DNA of 64,000 nt from Bacteroidaceae bacterium (GCA_017541025.1 JAFXZY010000011.1:53604-117603), one strand, 5' to 3'; shown: positions 1 to 9,840, counted from the stretch's first letter. Program-made: numbers and translations. Notes: a model not told the origin generated them from the sequence alone.

Positions 1-1818
1 TCCCGTATCATCGACGCTCCACAGGAAGTAGTAAAGCCCCTTCCTATAGAATACATAAACGCCCTCGCGGAAAGCGTAGTCGGCCAACGAGCCTCCCTTG
101 GGAGTAATGGTGAATTCTTCTTCTCCGATGCTCGTCATATCGTCGGAGAGCAGACGGTAGTGCAGGTGTCCGTTACCATAATACAGATAGGTCTGGCCGC
201 TCTTGGGGTCGGTAAACACATCTGAGTCTATCATCTGACCGCCTGAGGTGGTGGTGAACAATGGTTTTTCCGAGGCTTTGAAAGGCCCTGTGGGAGAATC
301 GGCCACAGCTACACCTAAGGTCTTTTTGTTTAGCTCTGGGTTGTGGGCGCTGAAGAAGAAGAAATACTTCCACTTGCCGCCAACCTGTTTTTCCTCGATA
401 CAGGGTGCCCATGCATTGCCCGATGCCCAAGGAGCATCACCGCCTGCAGAAAGGTTCAGGATGGTTCCTTCGTTGCGGAAGTGTACAAGGTCGTCGGACG
501 AGAAAACATCGAAGCTATATCCGCCCCAGCCTGGATAGCCGTCGGTAGTGGGGTAAATGTAGAAGCGTCCCGTATTCTTGGAATACAGCACCTCGGGGTC
601 GGCATGGAAGTCGGGCAGAGCAGGATTTCCGTAAACCGAAACTTCCACTGGCTGCTGGCATGCCTGCATGAAACTGGTTATGCGTAGCTGCCATTCGGCC
701 TGACTGCGGACGTCGTATTGGCTCCAAGCTGAACCAAAGTAATAGGTAAACGGCTCATCGTTGTGCAGATTCTGGTGAATACCCACGGCATGGCCGGCAT
801 TCCCGTTTGCGGGTTGCTGGTACATCAACTTCTTGGTTGTGCTGATGCCTGCAGGATAGAGTGTGGCAACGTAAATCTGGCAGTTGTATCGTTCGGGGTC
901 GCTTGTGGGGTCGGCATAGTGCATATAGTCGCGTTCCACCACCACGCTTTTTGTGTCGGCTGCATGAATCACGAAACCCGATGCCACATCGGCAGGCTTC
1001 TTAAGACCCGTGTACCAAACCTTCATCTGGCAGAAATTGGAACCGCGGTCGAGTGTTACGATACGATGTTCGGTAACCGTTCCTAAGGAACCACGATCCG
1101 TGGGGGCAAAGTCCATCTGTACAGAAACGCGCAGGGGGCCTTGGTCGAGCACCTTATACGTATCGTAGCACCAAGGGAAGAGGAGCGAGTCGCCCACCAT
1201 GATGGATGGTGTACCACAACCCAGCGTAGGACCTACGTTATAGCAATCCATTCCCATACCATGGTTCAGGTGGTAGCTGGTAAGTGTGGTTATCAATTCG
1301 GCTTCTCGTTGTTTGCCTTGCTTTTTCAGGGCAGAAATCTCTGGATGGCGCGAATACTCCAGTTTGTAGATATTGTCGACAATCATATCGGGCGTACTCT
1401 TCAGCCAGATATCTATACCATATCCTTGTTGTCCCATCCGCTGAAGGGCGGGACCATAGAAGCGGTAAGCAGTGCGGTCGTTCTCAATCATAATGTCATC
1501 CAACCGCTCGGGGTAATGTTTGACAAACACGAATGGCTTAGCCGTAGAGGGCTTGCCGGGTTTCAACTTGTACGTAGCTGTACCGTTCGGTCGGATGCTG
1601 GCAAAAAGCAGCAGCTTACCGTCGTATGTCCATTGATAGGGCTGTTCTACGCCGAATGTGTCGAACAGCACCAACTGCGAATCTACCTTAAGATTCTCCA
1701 CCTCTACTACTTCATGGCGTTGTAATGCCGTGTTGTTCTTTAATACAATGGTCTGGCTCTTTGCCGAAAGACTCAGCAAAAGGCACAAAAGGGGCAGAAA
1801 TACGGTTTTATGGTTCAT
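1..1818 (-). CDS. DUF4861 domain / glycoside hydrolase family 43 fusion protein (C-terminus outside window)
   Basis: The open frame runs from the ATG at 1818 off the window edge at base 1, giving 606 codons without a stop. It starts with a signal peptide (MNHKTVFLPLLCLLLSLSA). Residues of about 25-390 resemble DUF4861, a domain found with polysaccharide-degrading enzymes. From about residue 400 there is a five-bladed-propeller GH43-type domain: a catalytic-base region reading PDFHADPEVLY, the core FYIYPTTDGYPGWGGYSFDV, an IDSDVF segment carrying the likely pKa-modulating Asp, and an REGVYVFYRKGLYYFLWS segment with the likely acid Glu. GH43 enzymes usually act on arabinan or xylan side chains as arabinofuranosidases or xylosidases. 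The substrate cannot be read from sequence. The protein is probably exported. A good Bacteroidetes promoter lies about 60 bp upstream. Confidence 0.85.
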   Translation of the reverse strand, partial: MNHKTVFLPLLCLLLSLSAKSQTIVLKNNTALQRHEVVEVENLKVDSQLVLFDTFGVEQPYQWTYDGKLLLFASIRPNGTATYKLKPGKPSTAKPFVFVKHYPERLDDIMIENDRTAYRFYGPALQRMGQQGYGIDIWLKSTPDMIVDNIYKLEYSRHPEISALKKQGKQREAELITTLTSYHLNHGMGMDCYNVGPTLGCGTPSIMVGDSLLFPWCYDTYKVLDQGPLRVSVQMDFAPTDRGSLGTVTEHRIVTLDRGSNFCQMKVWYTGLKKPADVASGFVIHAADTKSVVVERDYMHYADPTSDPERYNCQIYVATLYPAGISTTKKLMYQQPANGNAGHAVGIHQNLHNDEPFTYYFGSAWSQYDVRSQAEWQLRITSFMQACQQPVEVSVYGNPALPDFHADPEVLYSKNTGRFYIYPTTDGYPGWGGYSFDVFSSDDLVHFRNEGTILNLSAGGDAPWASGNAWAPCIEEKQVGGKWKYFFFFSAHNPELNKKTLGVAVADSPTGPFKASEKPLFTTTSGGQMIDSDVFTDPKSGQTYLYYGNGHLHYRLLSDDMTSIGEEEFTITPKGGSLADYAFREGVYVFYRKGLYYFLWSVDDTG

Positions 1819-1875
1819 AGAATAGTTTGTTTATAGCTTAGTAGCTATGATTAGATTGTAATAATATTCTTAGTG

Positions 1876-1906
1876 CAAAGGTAGTGCAAATCGTGCGTAA
1901 TACAAA
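1876..1906 (-). promoter_or_regulatory. Bacteroidetes-type promoter for the GH43 gene
   Basis: On the minus strand TTTG (1903-1906) is followed after 19 bp by TACCTTTG (1876-1883). This matches the TTTG-N19/20-TAnnTTTG pattern of Bacteroidetes housekeeping promoters. It sits 58 bp upstream of the GH43 start codon. Confidence 0.75.
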
Positions 1907-1972
1907 ATAAAAAGTGTTTTATTTTTATTACCAAGATGCAGTCCATCTTCGGGACGAAGTTTCAAAGATGCA

Positions 1973-2004
1973 AAAATTAGGGCGCCTGCTTTCGCAAACG
2001 CCCC
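1973..2004 (-). terminator. probable intrinsic terminator of the large surface-protein gene
   Basis: Read on the minus strand, a GC-rich hairpin (GGGGCG with CGCCC arms around a TTTGCGAAAGCAGG-type loop, 1980-2004) is followed by TAATTTTT. It lies 3' of the gene ending at 2105 and before the promoter of the next gene. Confidence 0.6.
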
Positions 2005-2011
2005 AATTTTG

Positions 2012-2096
2012 GGTTAGAGGTTATAGGTTATGGGTTATAGAAACCTTGAAACTTTTAACCTTTTAACATTTTAACCTTTTAACCTTTTAACTGTCC
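2012..2096. repeat. degenerate heptamer/octamer tandem repeats
   Basis: Two blocks lie back to back. 2012-2040 reads as four copies of a GGTTATA-like heptamer (GGTTAGA, GGTTATA, GGTTATG, GGTTATA). 2050-2092 reads as about five copies of TTTTAACC with one-base variants. The tract lies between the stop of the large surface-protein gene and its terminator, so it would be in the 3' untranslated part of that mRNA. See the heptamer findings. Confidence 0.8.
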
Positions 2097-2104
2097 CGTT
2101 AACG

Positions 2105-5100
2105 TTACATAACCACAACTTTCTTACCGTTGATGATATTGAGACCCTTCTGCACCTTGCTCAGACGCTGACCAGCCAGATTGTAGATACCGCCATTGTT
2201 AAGGTTAACGTTAACGTTATCGTTGAAGTCAACGTTTTCAATTCCATCGGGGTCTTCCTCTGCATTGTAGTAGCCCTTAGCCTCGTCGTATAGAACCACC
2301 AGATGAGTTTTATCCAATACGGGATGAGCATCCTCGCCCAGAGTCTGGAACCAAACAACATTCTCGCCCTGATTGTCACCATTCAGACTATAGCAGATTT
2401 CTCCGCTTGCCAACTGAGCATCAGTAGCCTTTGTACCACGCTCAACAGCACCCGGAACCAGGCTCTGCTCTGCATAGTATACATTATTAACGGTGCAGCC
2501 ATTACGCGAGAGTACGTCAGAAGGATATGAGGTAGGTTCTGTGGCAGTATCATACTGAGAAAGAACCAGGACATTAGTGAGAGTGAGGCTTCCATCGCGC
2601 CAGCCACATACACCTCCGAAAGAGTTTGCATTCGGAGCGATGACTGTACAGTTGATAAGACAGTTGCTGACAGTAACATTACCACCGCCTCTGCTACATC
2701 CCGTGATACCGCCACTGGTGGCATCACCTTCTATGTCATTGTGCATCACAACGGCAATCTCACAGTTCTCAATCTTTGTAGAGCCTGATGTATAGCGAGT
2801 TAGACCGCCCATGCGCTGCATATCGCCGTAGTATTCACCTGTAAGTTTCAGATTCTTGACGGTAGCGTTTTCCAGCTCGTAGAATAGAGCACAGCCACGT
2901 CCGCCTAAGAACTTGATATAAACGTTCTCCAAAGCATGGCCCTGACCGTCAAGTGTACCGCTATAGTTAATACCACTATCATTATTTCCTTCGGTGTTAT
3001 TACCGAAAGGCTGCATCCCAATGCCTGTCATATCGATGTCATTCACAAGCTTTGCCTTGATAGAGTGGTTATAATTAAGGAAAAGGGCACGATATGCAAC
3101 GAACTGCTCGGGAGTGGAGATGAGGTAGTAGCCATCATTATCCACTTTAGGAACAATGTTGGCAAAGGCCTCAGCTACCTCGCCTTCCATTGCTGTGGAA
3201 GGATTCAGAGCCTCTTCCGTGCTGAAAGTTCCGTCGCGGAATGCTGAAAGCATTGTTTGGGAAGCATCGAAGATGGCATCACGGGCTGCTTCACTGAATA
3301 CCATTTCACCAGTTTCGTACCACTCTCCGTCATCCTCCTTTGCAACCAAAGGCAGATTTCCACCCTCGATGTATTCAAGCGTAGATGCAAATTTGTAAAG
3401 GTCAACGTAAGCACGCTTGCCTTTGTAAACATCCTGGAAGAGTTCAGAGAACTTTCTTGCAAGATTGGCTTTATCTTCAACTGTCTCTGCTGTCTCAATG
3501 GCAACGATGACTTCATGAAGCTGAATCTTTAGTTCTGCTGGGAAGTTTGGACTTGCCGCAGGATCATCAAAGTCTTCATCAATTGTGTAATCGATGATGG
3601 CCTGAGCACGGGCTTTCATGTTCTCAAGCACAATGCCGAGAGCATCGCCAGCCTCTTCTCCACAGTAGATCACCTTGATGGGACCCCAGCCTGTCCAGTC
3701 GTTGCTGTACTTTGTACCTTGGCTCTTTATACCGATGGTGAGTTTACCATCCTCACCTACGTATGCAATGGTGTATGCCTGATAGCGGCCTGCATTTGCA
3801 GCAGCAGCCATTCCATAAGGACCATGAACGGCAAAGCCGAGGAGTTCTGCGCCATTGTTTTCTGCCTGTTCCTCATCGGTAGAGGAGAAGTCATCGTAGA
3901 TAGGGAGGTCCAATGCACCCTGACCATGCAGGTTACAGTTTATCTGATCGATGGTGTCAGCAACGGCAATGTAGTCCTCAATGACAGCGGGGAAGTAATT
4001 GAAGATTCCGTTAGCATAGACACCTGCAGCATAGTTGGTGCTGTAGCGGTTGTTACTGGGACGGAAGGCACCGCTCAAGCCTACGAGGTAGTAACCGGAC
4101 TTCATGCCTTCAACAGTCTGATACATATCGCCAGTTCTGTTCCAGGCCTCAACGCCCACAATATCCTTATCGTTTTCATCCTTGACTGTGCCGTATGCAT
4201 TGCACCAAGCACCAGTCCAATATTCTGTGTTCTTCTTTGCGAAGTCGCTATTGGGAATCAGCCAGCTAATGTCAGTGCCAGGAACATAATCCTCGGCAAT
4301 GGCATGCTTCAGCCACTCGTCAACACGCTCAATCTCGGCTTGTATTTCCTCAGCGGTAGCGGTATGCTCTTCGATGATATACTCGTAGGTGCCGAGGGGA
4401 TTGTCCTCGTTGGGTTCTTCATTCTCAGAGAGATAAGCTTCGAGAGATGTACGAAGGTTGCCGGAGAAGGTCTGGTCATTCTCGAGGAATGTCTTCACCT
4501 CTTCGCACTTGTCGATGTAGGCCTGGTATACCGCTGCATTCTCCTGAACGTCAGCCTTCACAGCGTCAAGAGCATCGTAAGCGTCAGCAAGGCCAATGAT
4601 AGTAGTAGCACTACCCAGATCCTCTGCTACGGTCTTCCATTCGTCAAGCAAAGCCTGAGTGGCAATGACATCTTCTGCTGCCTTTCCCTCCTCGTAAGAC
4701 TGAATCACAGGAGCAATGCCCTTGATGTCTTCATCCTTCGTAGCAGTGAAGTATTGTTCTGCACCATAGATAACAATACCCTGTGTGGGGGATGGCACAG
4801 GATTTTCATTAGTACCGATAGTCTGATACCAAACGGGATTACGGAACTGACTGCCGTTTGCCTTCCAGGCGAGGGAACCGGATGCTATATCTTCCCCAGG
4901 TAGGAAAGTTACATCTTCAGGATTATTGTCATAACCAGTCTCCGTAACGCCTGAACCTTCCAAGGCATAGCAGTTCTTGATAACAACTGTATTATAATTG
5001 GGGTGACGTGCCCAGCTGCGAGCAGGATCGGGGTATGCATCAATCGTACCCATAGCGAAGCAGTTGGTTACCTCGGCATACTGACCCAGCCAGCCGGAGA

Positions 5101-7819
5101 ACAAACCATTCTCTGTATGAGTATCGTTTAGGACATGTACGTTACCAATGAAACCGCAATTGCTGATAGTCATGTGGCAAGCAGAACCCATAGCACAACC
5201 AAAGAGACCTGCACCGTTAGTACCGCCATCAACTGTTGCATCGCCCATATTCTGCACACCACTGATGGTGATATGACCTGGCCAGTTGGCCGACATACCT
5301 ACGACACCTGTGTAACCCTGACCCAGGATAGAGCATGTTTTGTCCAACACGACATTTTTTACAAACACACCTTCTGCTGCCCGTGCGTCTTCTGCGCTAA
5401 GGCCGCCAAAACCATTTGATGGCTGGCTGTTCATTACACCGATAAGACCTGCGCCCCTCTTTCCAGGTAAATTGATTTGGAGGTTACTGATGGTGTGGTA
5501 CTGACCATCGAAATTGCCATAGAAAGGAGTCGTCTCATTACCGATTTGCGGATAGCTGCGATCGGGATAGGTCGCACTGTACTCTTCCATGTCTATATCG
5601 GCAGTCAGACGTGCGCTGACACCCAAGTTCACCTCGGCGGCATAGTGGGCCCACCACATAAGCTGAGCGGCATTGCCAATCTCGTACCAGCCATCAACGG
5701 GAGTCATGTAGTTTTCATCCAAATGTCCGCAAATAGTACATATACCATCACTATATTGATGGCTGGGAACAATAGCACTATACGTATTGGAATATGTTAC
5801 ATCGCCTATAGGCTTGCCGTCGCAGCCATAGTTTTCGGCAGAGGTATAAACCAACGCGCCCTCCTTCTTAATAGGCAATGGGTATTCATCTTCGCCAATC
5901 TTCTGATAGAAGCGGTCGAGTCCTTCCTCCTTCTCATTCAGTAAATAGGCAAGTTCGCCACTCTTAACGGCATCTTCATTCTCTAATAAGGTGTATAGGG
6001 ATACGTCCCCGCCTACATTATAATTATGAAGGCTATAGACATTTTTAGCACGAATAGAGCCAGGATTACGGGAGATAGTCTGCGTGTCACCACCTACGTT
6101 GTTAATCGTTCCGATGAAAGCACAGTTGGTTAAATAGTTGGTTCCATTGGCCCAGCCGCAGATACCACCGACGGCTTCTGAACCTTCTACACCATTGATG
6201 TCGCCCGCATAGATACAGTTTTCAAAGGAAGCATTGGTGCCACCACAATTCAACAGACCACCGTGAGAACAGTCACCGGTATGGGTGGTGTTGATGGTAA
6301 TATCGGAGAATACGTTGCGCACCTTATGGTTGCTGCCATAGATACGGCCGACGATAGAACCGGCATTTCGTGCGTCAGTGCTAATCGTACCGTGCATAAC
6401 AACATTCTCGAACACGGCTCCAGTTCCAGTAGCTAAGTACCATTTCGGGAAGAAGGCGGCATAGTCTTCTGTGATATCTACCATCTCGATGGTGAGCGTA
6501 TGGCCCTGACCGTTAAAGCTACTCTCTATCCAGTCGTTGGTGTTGAAGATAACCTGACCAGGTTCGGGCTTGCACTCAACATCGTTCGTCAGTTTCAAAT
6601 TAAACTTACAACCGTTCTGAAAGCGGTTCCAGCTTTCTGCCAGGAAAAGGTCTTCTCCACTGCTGATAAGGAAAGACTTATCGGAAATATCGAATCTTTC
6701 GGGATTGTTGAAGTCGAAAGCGTTCCAGTTGAACTGGCCGCAAGTGGTGCAGACACCATACTTGTCGTATGTGTGCTTTGTTGCTGTGTCGCTACCAGTA
6801 TTGGAGAAGGTAAGCGCACCTTCAGCCAGACCTTGGCAATTGGTAGCAGCAGATGCATAAACCTGACCTGTGCCAAATACGGCTGGCACAGGATAGGGGT
6901 CTGTACCAATCCTCTGCACCCAACGAATCTGACTCTGGTCGCTGTTCAGCTGATAGCAAACCTTTCCGCTTGCCACATCTGCAGAAGACACAAGGGTTGT
7001 TGCCAAGCCGAGCTTGCCCCAGTCGTTGGTGACATAGTTATTGGCGCTGGCACCCGTGGGACGGTTTTTGTAGCTGTCGGCATTGTAAGTTTCCAGGTTC
7101 AATACTTCTAGAGGGGCATCGCTATAGCGTACGAGGCCGGCACTCTTGCCGTCTGACCAATTGAAGTCACTTTCTGCATCATTAATGACCAGACAGTTTG
7201 CAATATTTACGCGTGCAGCATCTATCCAGGCAGCAAGACCACCGCATCTATGCGTGGTGGAGCCAGTAATCTTGATTTTAGAAAGGCAGTTCTCGATGAG
7301 TGCTACCTTGTTCAGCTGACCGGCAATACCACCAATGCTGGCATCTGCATTATCCTCAAAACTGGCTTCGACATTCACATCAACGAAGCAGTCGCGGATG
7401 ACACCTGAACTGTAATTGGCAATAGCAGCAGTATGCTTATACTTCCCTGCCCTAAGGGTTCCCTGCACCTTCAGTCTTTTGATGATGGCACGCTGATCAA
7501 TAGAACGGAAGAGCGCAGGACCTTCACCGTCCGTACCTTCCGAGAAATCGATTGTAATGGTGTGACCTGCGCCATCAAAAGTGCCGAGATAGTTAGAATT
7601 GTTGGCGGCAATCTTGGTGTTGTTGGTGCCGAGGTCAATGTCAGCCGTGAGGATGGCATTGGCGTCCTTTTCACCACCATTGACGAGTTCGACGAAAGCA
7701 AAATAGTCTTCCGTCGATCTGATCTGGTAAACGCCGTTTATTTTGTCCAGCGCATACGCAGACATGTTATAGACCACCATGATGGTCATCAAGCATGTGT
7801 TAAGTAGTTTTCTTCTCAT
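2105..7819 (-). CDS. giant exported surface protein with GLUG-type beta-helix repeats and C-terminal sorting-like motif
   Basis: The frame is open to 7945, but the start is placed at 7819, where a signal peptide begins (MRRKLLNTCLMTIMVVYNMS). This gives 1904 residues. Most of the protein (about 30-980 and 1560-1840) is made of short glycine-rich strand repeats (NCAFIGTIN, NVVMHGTIS, GGICGWANG patterns) typical of GLUG/right-handed beta-helix surface proteins. Two short Cys-containing repeats, VCTTCG near residue 354 and ICTICG near 690, each follow an HxY element. Residues of about 990-1180 are helical and FIVAR-like. About 1186-1400 resembles a carbohydrate-binding jelly-roll found in Prevotella secreted proteins. 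The last 35 residues (GIYNLAGQRL, then NGKKVVVM) match the C-terminal motif of many secreted Bacteroidetes proteins and resemble a type IX sorting signal. Adhesion or glycan binding is an inference, and no catalytic motif is visible. Confidence 0.85.
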   Translation of the reverse strand: MRRKLLNTCLMTIMVVYNMSAYALDKINGVYQIRSTEDYFAFVELVNGGEKDANAILTADIDLGTNNTKIAANNSNYLGTFDGAGHTITIDFSEGTDGEGPALFRSIDQRAIIKRLKVQGTLRAGKYKHTAAIANYSSGVIRDCFVDVNVEASFEDNADASIGGIAGQLNKVALIENCLSKIKITGSTTHRCGGLAAWIDAARVNIANCLVINDAESDFNWSDGKSAGLVRYSDAPLEVLNLETYNADSYKNRPTGASANNYVTNDWGKLGLATTLVSSADVASGKVCYQLNSDQSQIRWVQRIGTDPYPVPAVFGTGQVYASAATNCQGLAEGALTFSNTGSDTATKHTYDKYGVCTTCGQFNWNAFDFNNPERFDISDKSFLISSGEDLFLAESWNRFQNGCKFNLKLTNDVECKPEPGQVIFNTNDWIESSFNGQGHTLTIEMVDITEDYAAFFPKWYLATGTGAVFENVVMHGTISTDARNAGSIVGRIYGSNHKVRNVFSDITINTTHTGDCSHGGLLNCGGTNASFENCIYAGDINGVEGSEAVGGICGWANGTNYLTNCAFIGTINNVGGDTQTISRNPGSIRAKNVYSLHNYNVGGDVSLYTLLENEDAVKSGELAYLLNEKEEGLDRFYQKIGEDEYPLPIKKEGALVYTSAENYGCDGKPIGDVTYSNTYSAIVPSHQYSDGICTICGHLDENYMTPVDGWYEIGNAAQLMWWAHYAAEVNLGVSARLTADIDMEEYSATYPDRSYPQIGNETTPFYGNFDGQYHTISNLQINLPGKRGAGLIGVMNSQPSNGFGGLSAEDARAAEGVFVKNVVLDKTCSILGQGYTGVVGMSANWPGHITISGVQNMGDATVDGGTNGAGLFGCAMGSACHMTISNCGFIGNVHVLNDTHTENGLFSGWLGQYAEVTNCFAMGTIDAYPDPARSWARHPNYNTVVIKNCYALEGSGVTETGYDNNPEDVTFLPGEDIASGSLAWKANGSQFRNPVWYQTIGTNENPVPSPTQGIVIYGAEQYFTATKDEDIKGIAPVIQSYEEGKAAEDVIATQALLDEWKTVAEDLGSATTIIGLADAYDALDAVKADVQENAAVYQAYIDKCEEVKTFLENDQTFSGNLRTSLEAYLSENEEPNEDNPLGTYEYIIEEHTATAEEIQAEIERVDEWLKHAIAEDYVPGTDISWLIPNSDFAKKNTEYWTGAWCNAYGTVKDENDKDIVGVEAWNRTGDMYQTVEGMKSGYYLVGLSGAFRPSNNRYSTNYAAGVYANGIFNYFPAVIEDYIAVADTIDQINCNLHGQGALDLPIYDDFSSTDEEQAENNGAELLGFAVHGPYGMAAAANAGRYQAYTIAYVGEDGKLTIGIKSQGTKYSNDWTGWGPIKVIYCGEEAGDALGIVLENMKARAQAIIDYTIDEDFDDPAASPNFPAELKIQLHEVIVAIETAETVEDKANLARKFSELFQDVYKGKRAYVDLYKFASTLEYIEGGNLPLVAKEDDGEWYETGEMVFSEAARDAIFDASQTMLSAFRDGTFSTEEALNPSTAMEGEVAEAFANIVPKVDNDGYYLISTPEQFVAYRALFLNYNHSIKAKLVNDIDMTGIGMQPFGNNTEGNNDSGINYSGTLDGQGHALENVYIKFLGGRGCALFYELENATVKNLKLTGEYYGDMQRMGGLTRYTSGSTKIENCEIAVVMHNDIEGDATSGGITGCSRGGGNVTVSNCLINCTVIAPNANSFGGVCGWRDGSLTLTNVLVLSQYDTATEPTSYPSDVLSRNGCTVNNVYYAEQSLVPGAVERGTKATDAQLASGEICYSLNGDNQGENVVWFQTLGEDAHPVLDKTHLVVLYDEAKGYYNAEEDPDGIENVDFNDNVNVNLNNGGIYNLAGQRLSKVQKGLNIINGKKVVVM

Positions 7820-8132
7820 TGAATAATGAATTAAAATTAACAAAAAAAATGTATAATGTATATTTTCCGACGCAAAAGTAGTGAATATTTGCTTATGTTT
7901 ATGCCTTTTCAGATGAGTTTTTTTTAATGTGGATATATGATGCAAAATAAATGCACGAAGGCGGCAAAAATTATATAATTTAACCTTAATAGGTTATAGG
8001 TTATCGTTAAGGTTAATGTTGAAAAAAGTGAACTGCACCATGGTGATTCCTTGTTACATTGAGATTCTTTACTATCTTTACTAGGTTGATTGGAGTTCTT
8101 TAAAAATAGTGTGGCATTTTTTTGTGTTTTAT
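7820..8132. other. intergenic region between divergent genes
   Basis: This AT-rich stretch separates the large surface-protein gene (minus) from the GH20 gene (plus). On the minus strand a TACTTTTG -7 element lies at 7873-7880 without a good -33 partner. A short heptamer-like tract (GGTTATA, GGTTATC, then GGTTAATG) is at 7991-8018. No RNA gene was recognised here. Confidence 0.5.
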
Positions 8133-8163
8133 TTTGTTTATCTCTCGCTTATTCGTAACTTTG
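8133..8163 (+). promoter_or_regulatory. Bacteroidetes-type promoter for the GH20 gene
   Basis: TTTG (8133-8136), 19 bp, then TAACTTTG (8156-8163). The spacer contains CTCGCTTATTCG, almost the same as the spacer of the promoter at 13313-13343. The start codon is at 8294, so the mRNA would carry a leader of about 125 nt. No known riboswitch was recognised in that leader. Confidence 0.75.
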
Positions 8164-8293
8164 CAACCACCAATCTGGGACGCAGTCAGCATGGTGGCGA
8201 AAGGTACAAAATGGATGTGCTTACTTTGACAATTTTGCATGGCATGAGTGACATGCTATTAATTTGTTCGATCATAAATAATATGGTAGTAAA

Positions 8294-9835
8294 ATGAAGA
8301 GTCTTAATCATTGGGTATTGTTGGCGGTGTTATATTTCATGGTGCTTCAGGCAGAAGCACAGCCCCAAACAACAGATTTGATTCCGGCTCCAGTAGCTTA
8401 TTCGGTACGCTCTGGAAGCATTTCTGCCAATAAGATGGCCAGCCTGCACGAAAAGGTGCGTCTGTCGGAAAAGGCTCTCCTCCGTCGTTTGGAGGGCAAG
8501 AAACTGGCAGATTGGCAGTTGAAGTCGGCCTATTGGCTGGAAATTGGGAAGAAGGGTGTAAAGATTGAGGCTGCTGACGAGGAAGGCGTCTTTTATGCCC
8601 GTCAGACGCTCAAGATGATGGCTTCCTTAGACAGCTCGGTAAGTTGCTGCACCATCCTTGACTGGCCACGTTTCCGCTACAGGGGCGTGATGCTAGACGA
8701 GAGCCGGCATTTCCAAGGTAAGGACTTTGTGAAGAAGCAGTTGGAGATGATGGCCCTCCTGAAGATGAACCGCTTCCATTTCCATCTGGTGGATAATCCG
8801 GGCTGGCGTGTGCAGATTGATGCTTATCCACGACTCACCAAGCTGACGGCTTGGCGTCCTGAAGCCTATTTCTGGGATTGGGAAAAGAACGAGATAGGCG
8901 GGCTTTTCGTCGAAGAGGGAACCCCTGAGGCTTACGGAGGATACTATACCAAGCAGGATATTGCCGATATTCTCTCCTTTGCCAACGAGAGGCATATCGA
9001 GGTGATTCCCGAAATAGAGATGCCTGGGCATAACTACGAGACCCGTGCCGCTTATCCCGAAATGGCTTGCAGTCTGCCAAATGGTGGAAAAGACCCTTGG
9101 GAACTGTGTCCTGGCAAGGAGAGCACCTTTGAGTTCTTGGAAAAGGTACTGCTGGAGGTTTTCGACATGTTTCCATCGCAGTACATCCATATTGGCGGTG
9201 ACGAGGCTCGCAAGAACAACTGGAAGATTTGTCCGAACTGTCAGGCTCGGATAAAGGCCGAAGGGCTGAAGGGCGTGGAAGAGCTTCAGAGTTACATGAT
9301 CAAGCGCATAGAGCGGTTTGCCCATGAACACGGCAAACGTATCATCGGTTGGGACGAAATCCTGCAAGGGGGATTGGCTCCAGATGCTACAGTGATGTCC
9401 TGGCACGGAGTGGAAGCTGGCAAGCAGGCTATCCGGGAAGGTCATGATGTGATTTTTACACCCACGCATTACTATTACCTGGACTATCACCAAGACCCGG
9501 CTCAGTTCCGACCAGTGGGACGTCTTGTATCTCTGGAGAAAGTCTATTCCTTCGAACCAATGGCAGAGGGCATTTCCGAGGCAGACGCCCATCATGTCTT
9601 AGGCGTGCAGGGCAACCTGTGGACAGAGCATGTTCAGGATGCTTGGCATGCCGAGATGATGCTCTATCCCCGTGTATTCGCTATTGCTGAAACGGGCTGG
9701 AGTCAGGCTGAAAAGAAAGACTGGACAGACTTCGAGCTAAGAGCCTCTCTCTTGTCGGCTATCGCTCGCAAATGGGGATACACCGTGTACCCTGCAAAAA
9801 CAATTAATAATGAACAATTAATAATGAATGAATAA
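8294..9835 (+). CDS. GH20 beta-N-acetylhexosaminidase, exported
   Basis: This 513-residue protein starts with a signal peptide (MKSLNHWVLLAVLYFMVLQA, then EAQ). The alpha/beta N-terminal GH20b-like region covers about 25-125 and the TIM barrel about 128-490. GH20 motifs are clear: FHFHLVDNPGWR, EIEMPGH, YIHIGGDEAR with the catalytic Asp303-Glu304 pair, VMSWHGVEAG and GNLWTEHVQD. The family removes terminal GlcNAc or GalNAc from glycans by substrate-assisted catalysis, here probably in the periplasm or on the cell surface. The last 11 residues (TINNEQLIMNE) are encoded by an AACAATT-type heptamer tract, so the natural C-terminus has probably been extended or replaced by repeat sequence. The promoter is at 8133-8163. 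An esterase remnant and a GH127 gene follow on the same strand. Confidence 0.93.
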   Translation: MKSLNHWVLLAVLYFMVLQAEAQPQTTDLIPAPVAYSVRSGSISANKMASLHEKVRLSEKALLRRLEGKKLADWQLKSAYWLEIGKKGVKIEAADEEGVFYARQTLKMMASLDSSVSCCTILDWPRFRYRGVMLDESRHFQGKDFVKKQLEMMALLKMNRFHFHLVDNPGWRVQIDAYPRLTKLTAWRPEAYFWDWEKNEIGGLFVEEGTPEAYGGYYTKQDIADILSFANERHIEVIPEIEMPGHNYETRAAYPEMACSLPNGGKDPWELCPGKESTFEFLEKVLLEVFDMFPSQYIHIGGDEARKNNWKICPNCQARIKAEGLKGVEELQSYMIKRIERFAHEHGKRIIGWDEILQGGLAPDATVMSWHGVEAGKQAIREGHDVIFTPTHYYYLDYHQDPAQFRPVGRLVSLEKVYSFEPMAEGISEADAHHVLGVQGNLWTEHVQDAWHAEMMLYPRVFAIAETGWSQAEKKDWTDFELRASLLSAIARKWGYTVYPAKTINNEQLIMNE

Positions 9836-9840
9836 CAATG
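9799..9840 (+). repeat. heptamer tract at the end of the GH20 gene
   Basis: Tandem heptamers AACAATT, AATAATG, AACAATT, AATAATG, AATGAAT, AACAATG span the last codons and the stop of the GH20 gene and the start codon of the following pseudogene. Confidence 0.8.

Noticed and set aside
3719-4903. 394-codon open frame on the plus strand
   Set aside because: It lies wholly inside and antisense to the large beta-helix protein gene; its product has no recognisable motif and it has no promoter.
8109-8297. 62-codon plus-strand frame upstream of the GH20 gene
   Set aside because: It overlaps the promoter at 8133-8163, so most of it would not be transcribed from there, and it has no family motif.
8693-9595. 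300-codon open frame on the minus strand
   Set aside because: It is antisense to the well-supported GH20 gene and shows no domain.
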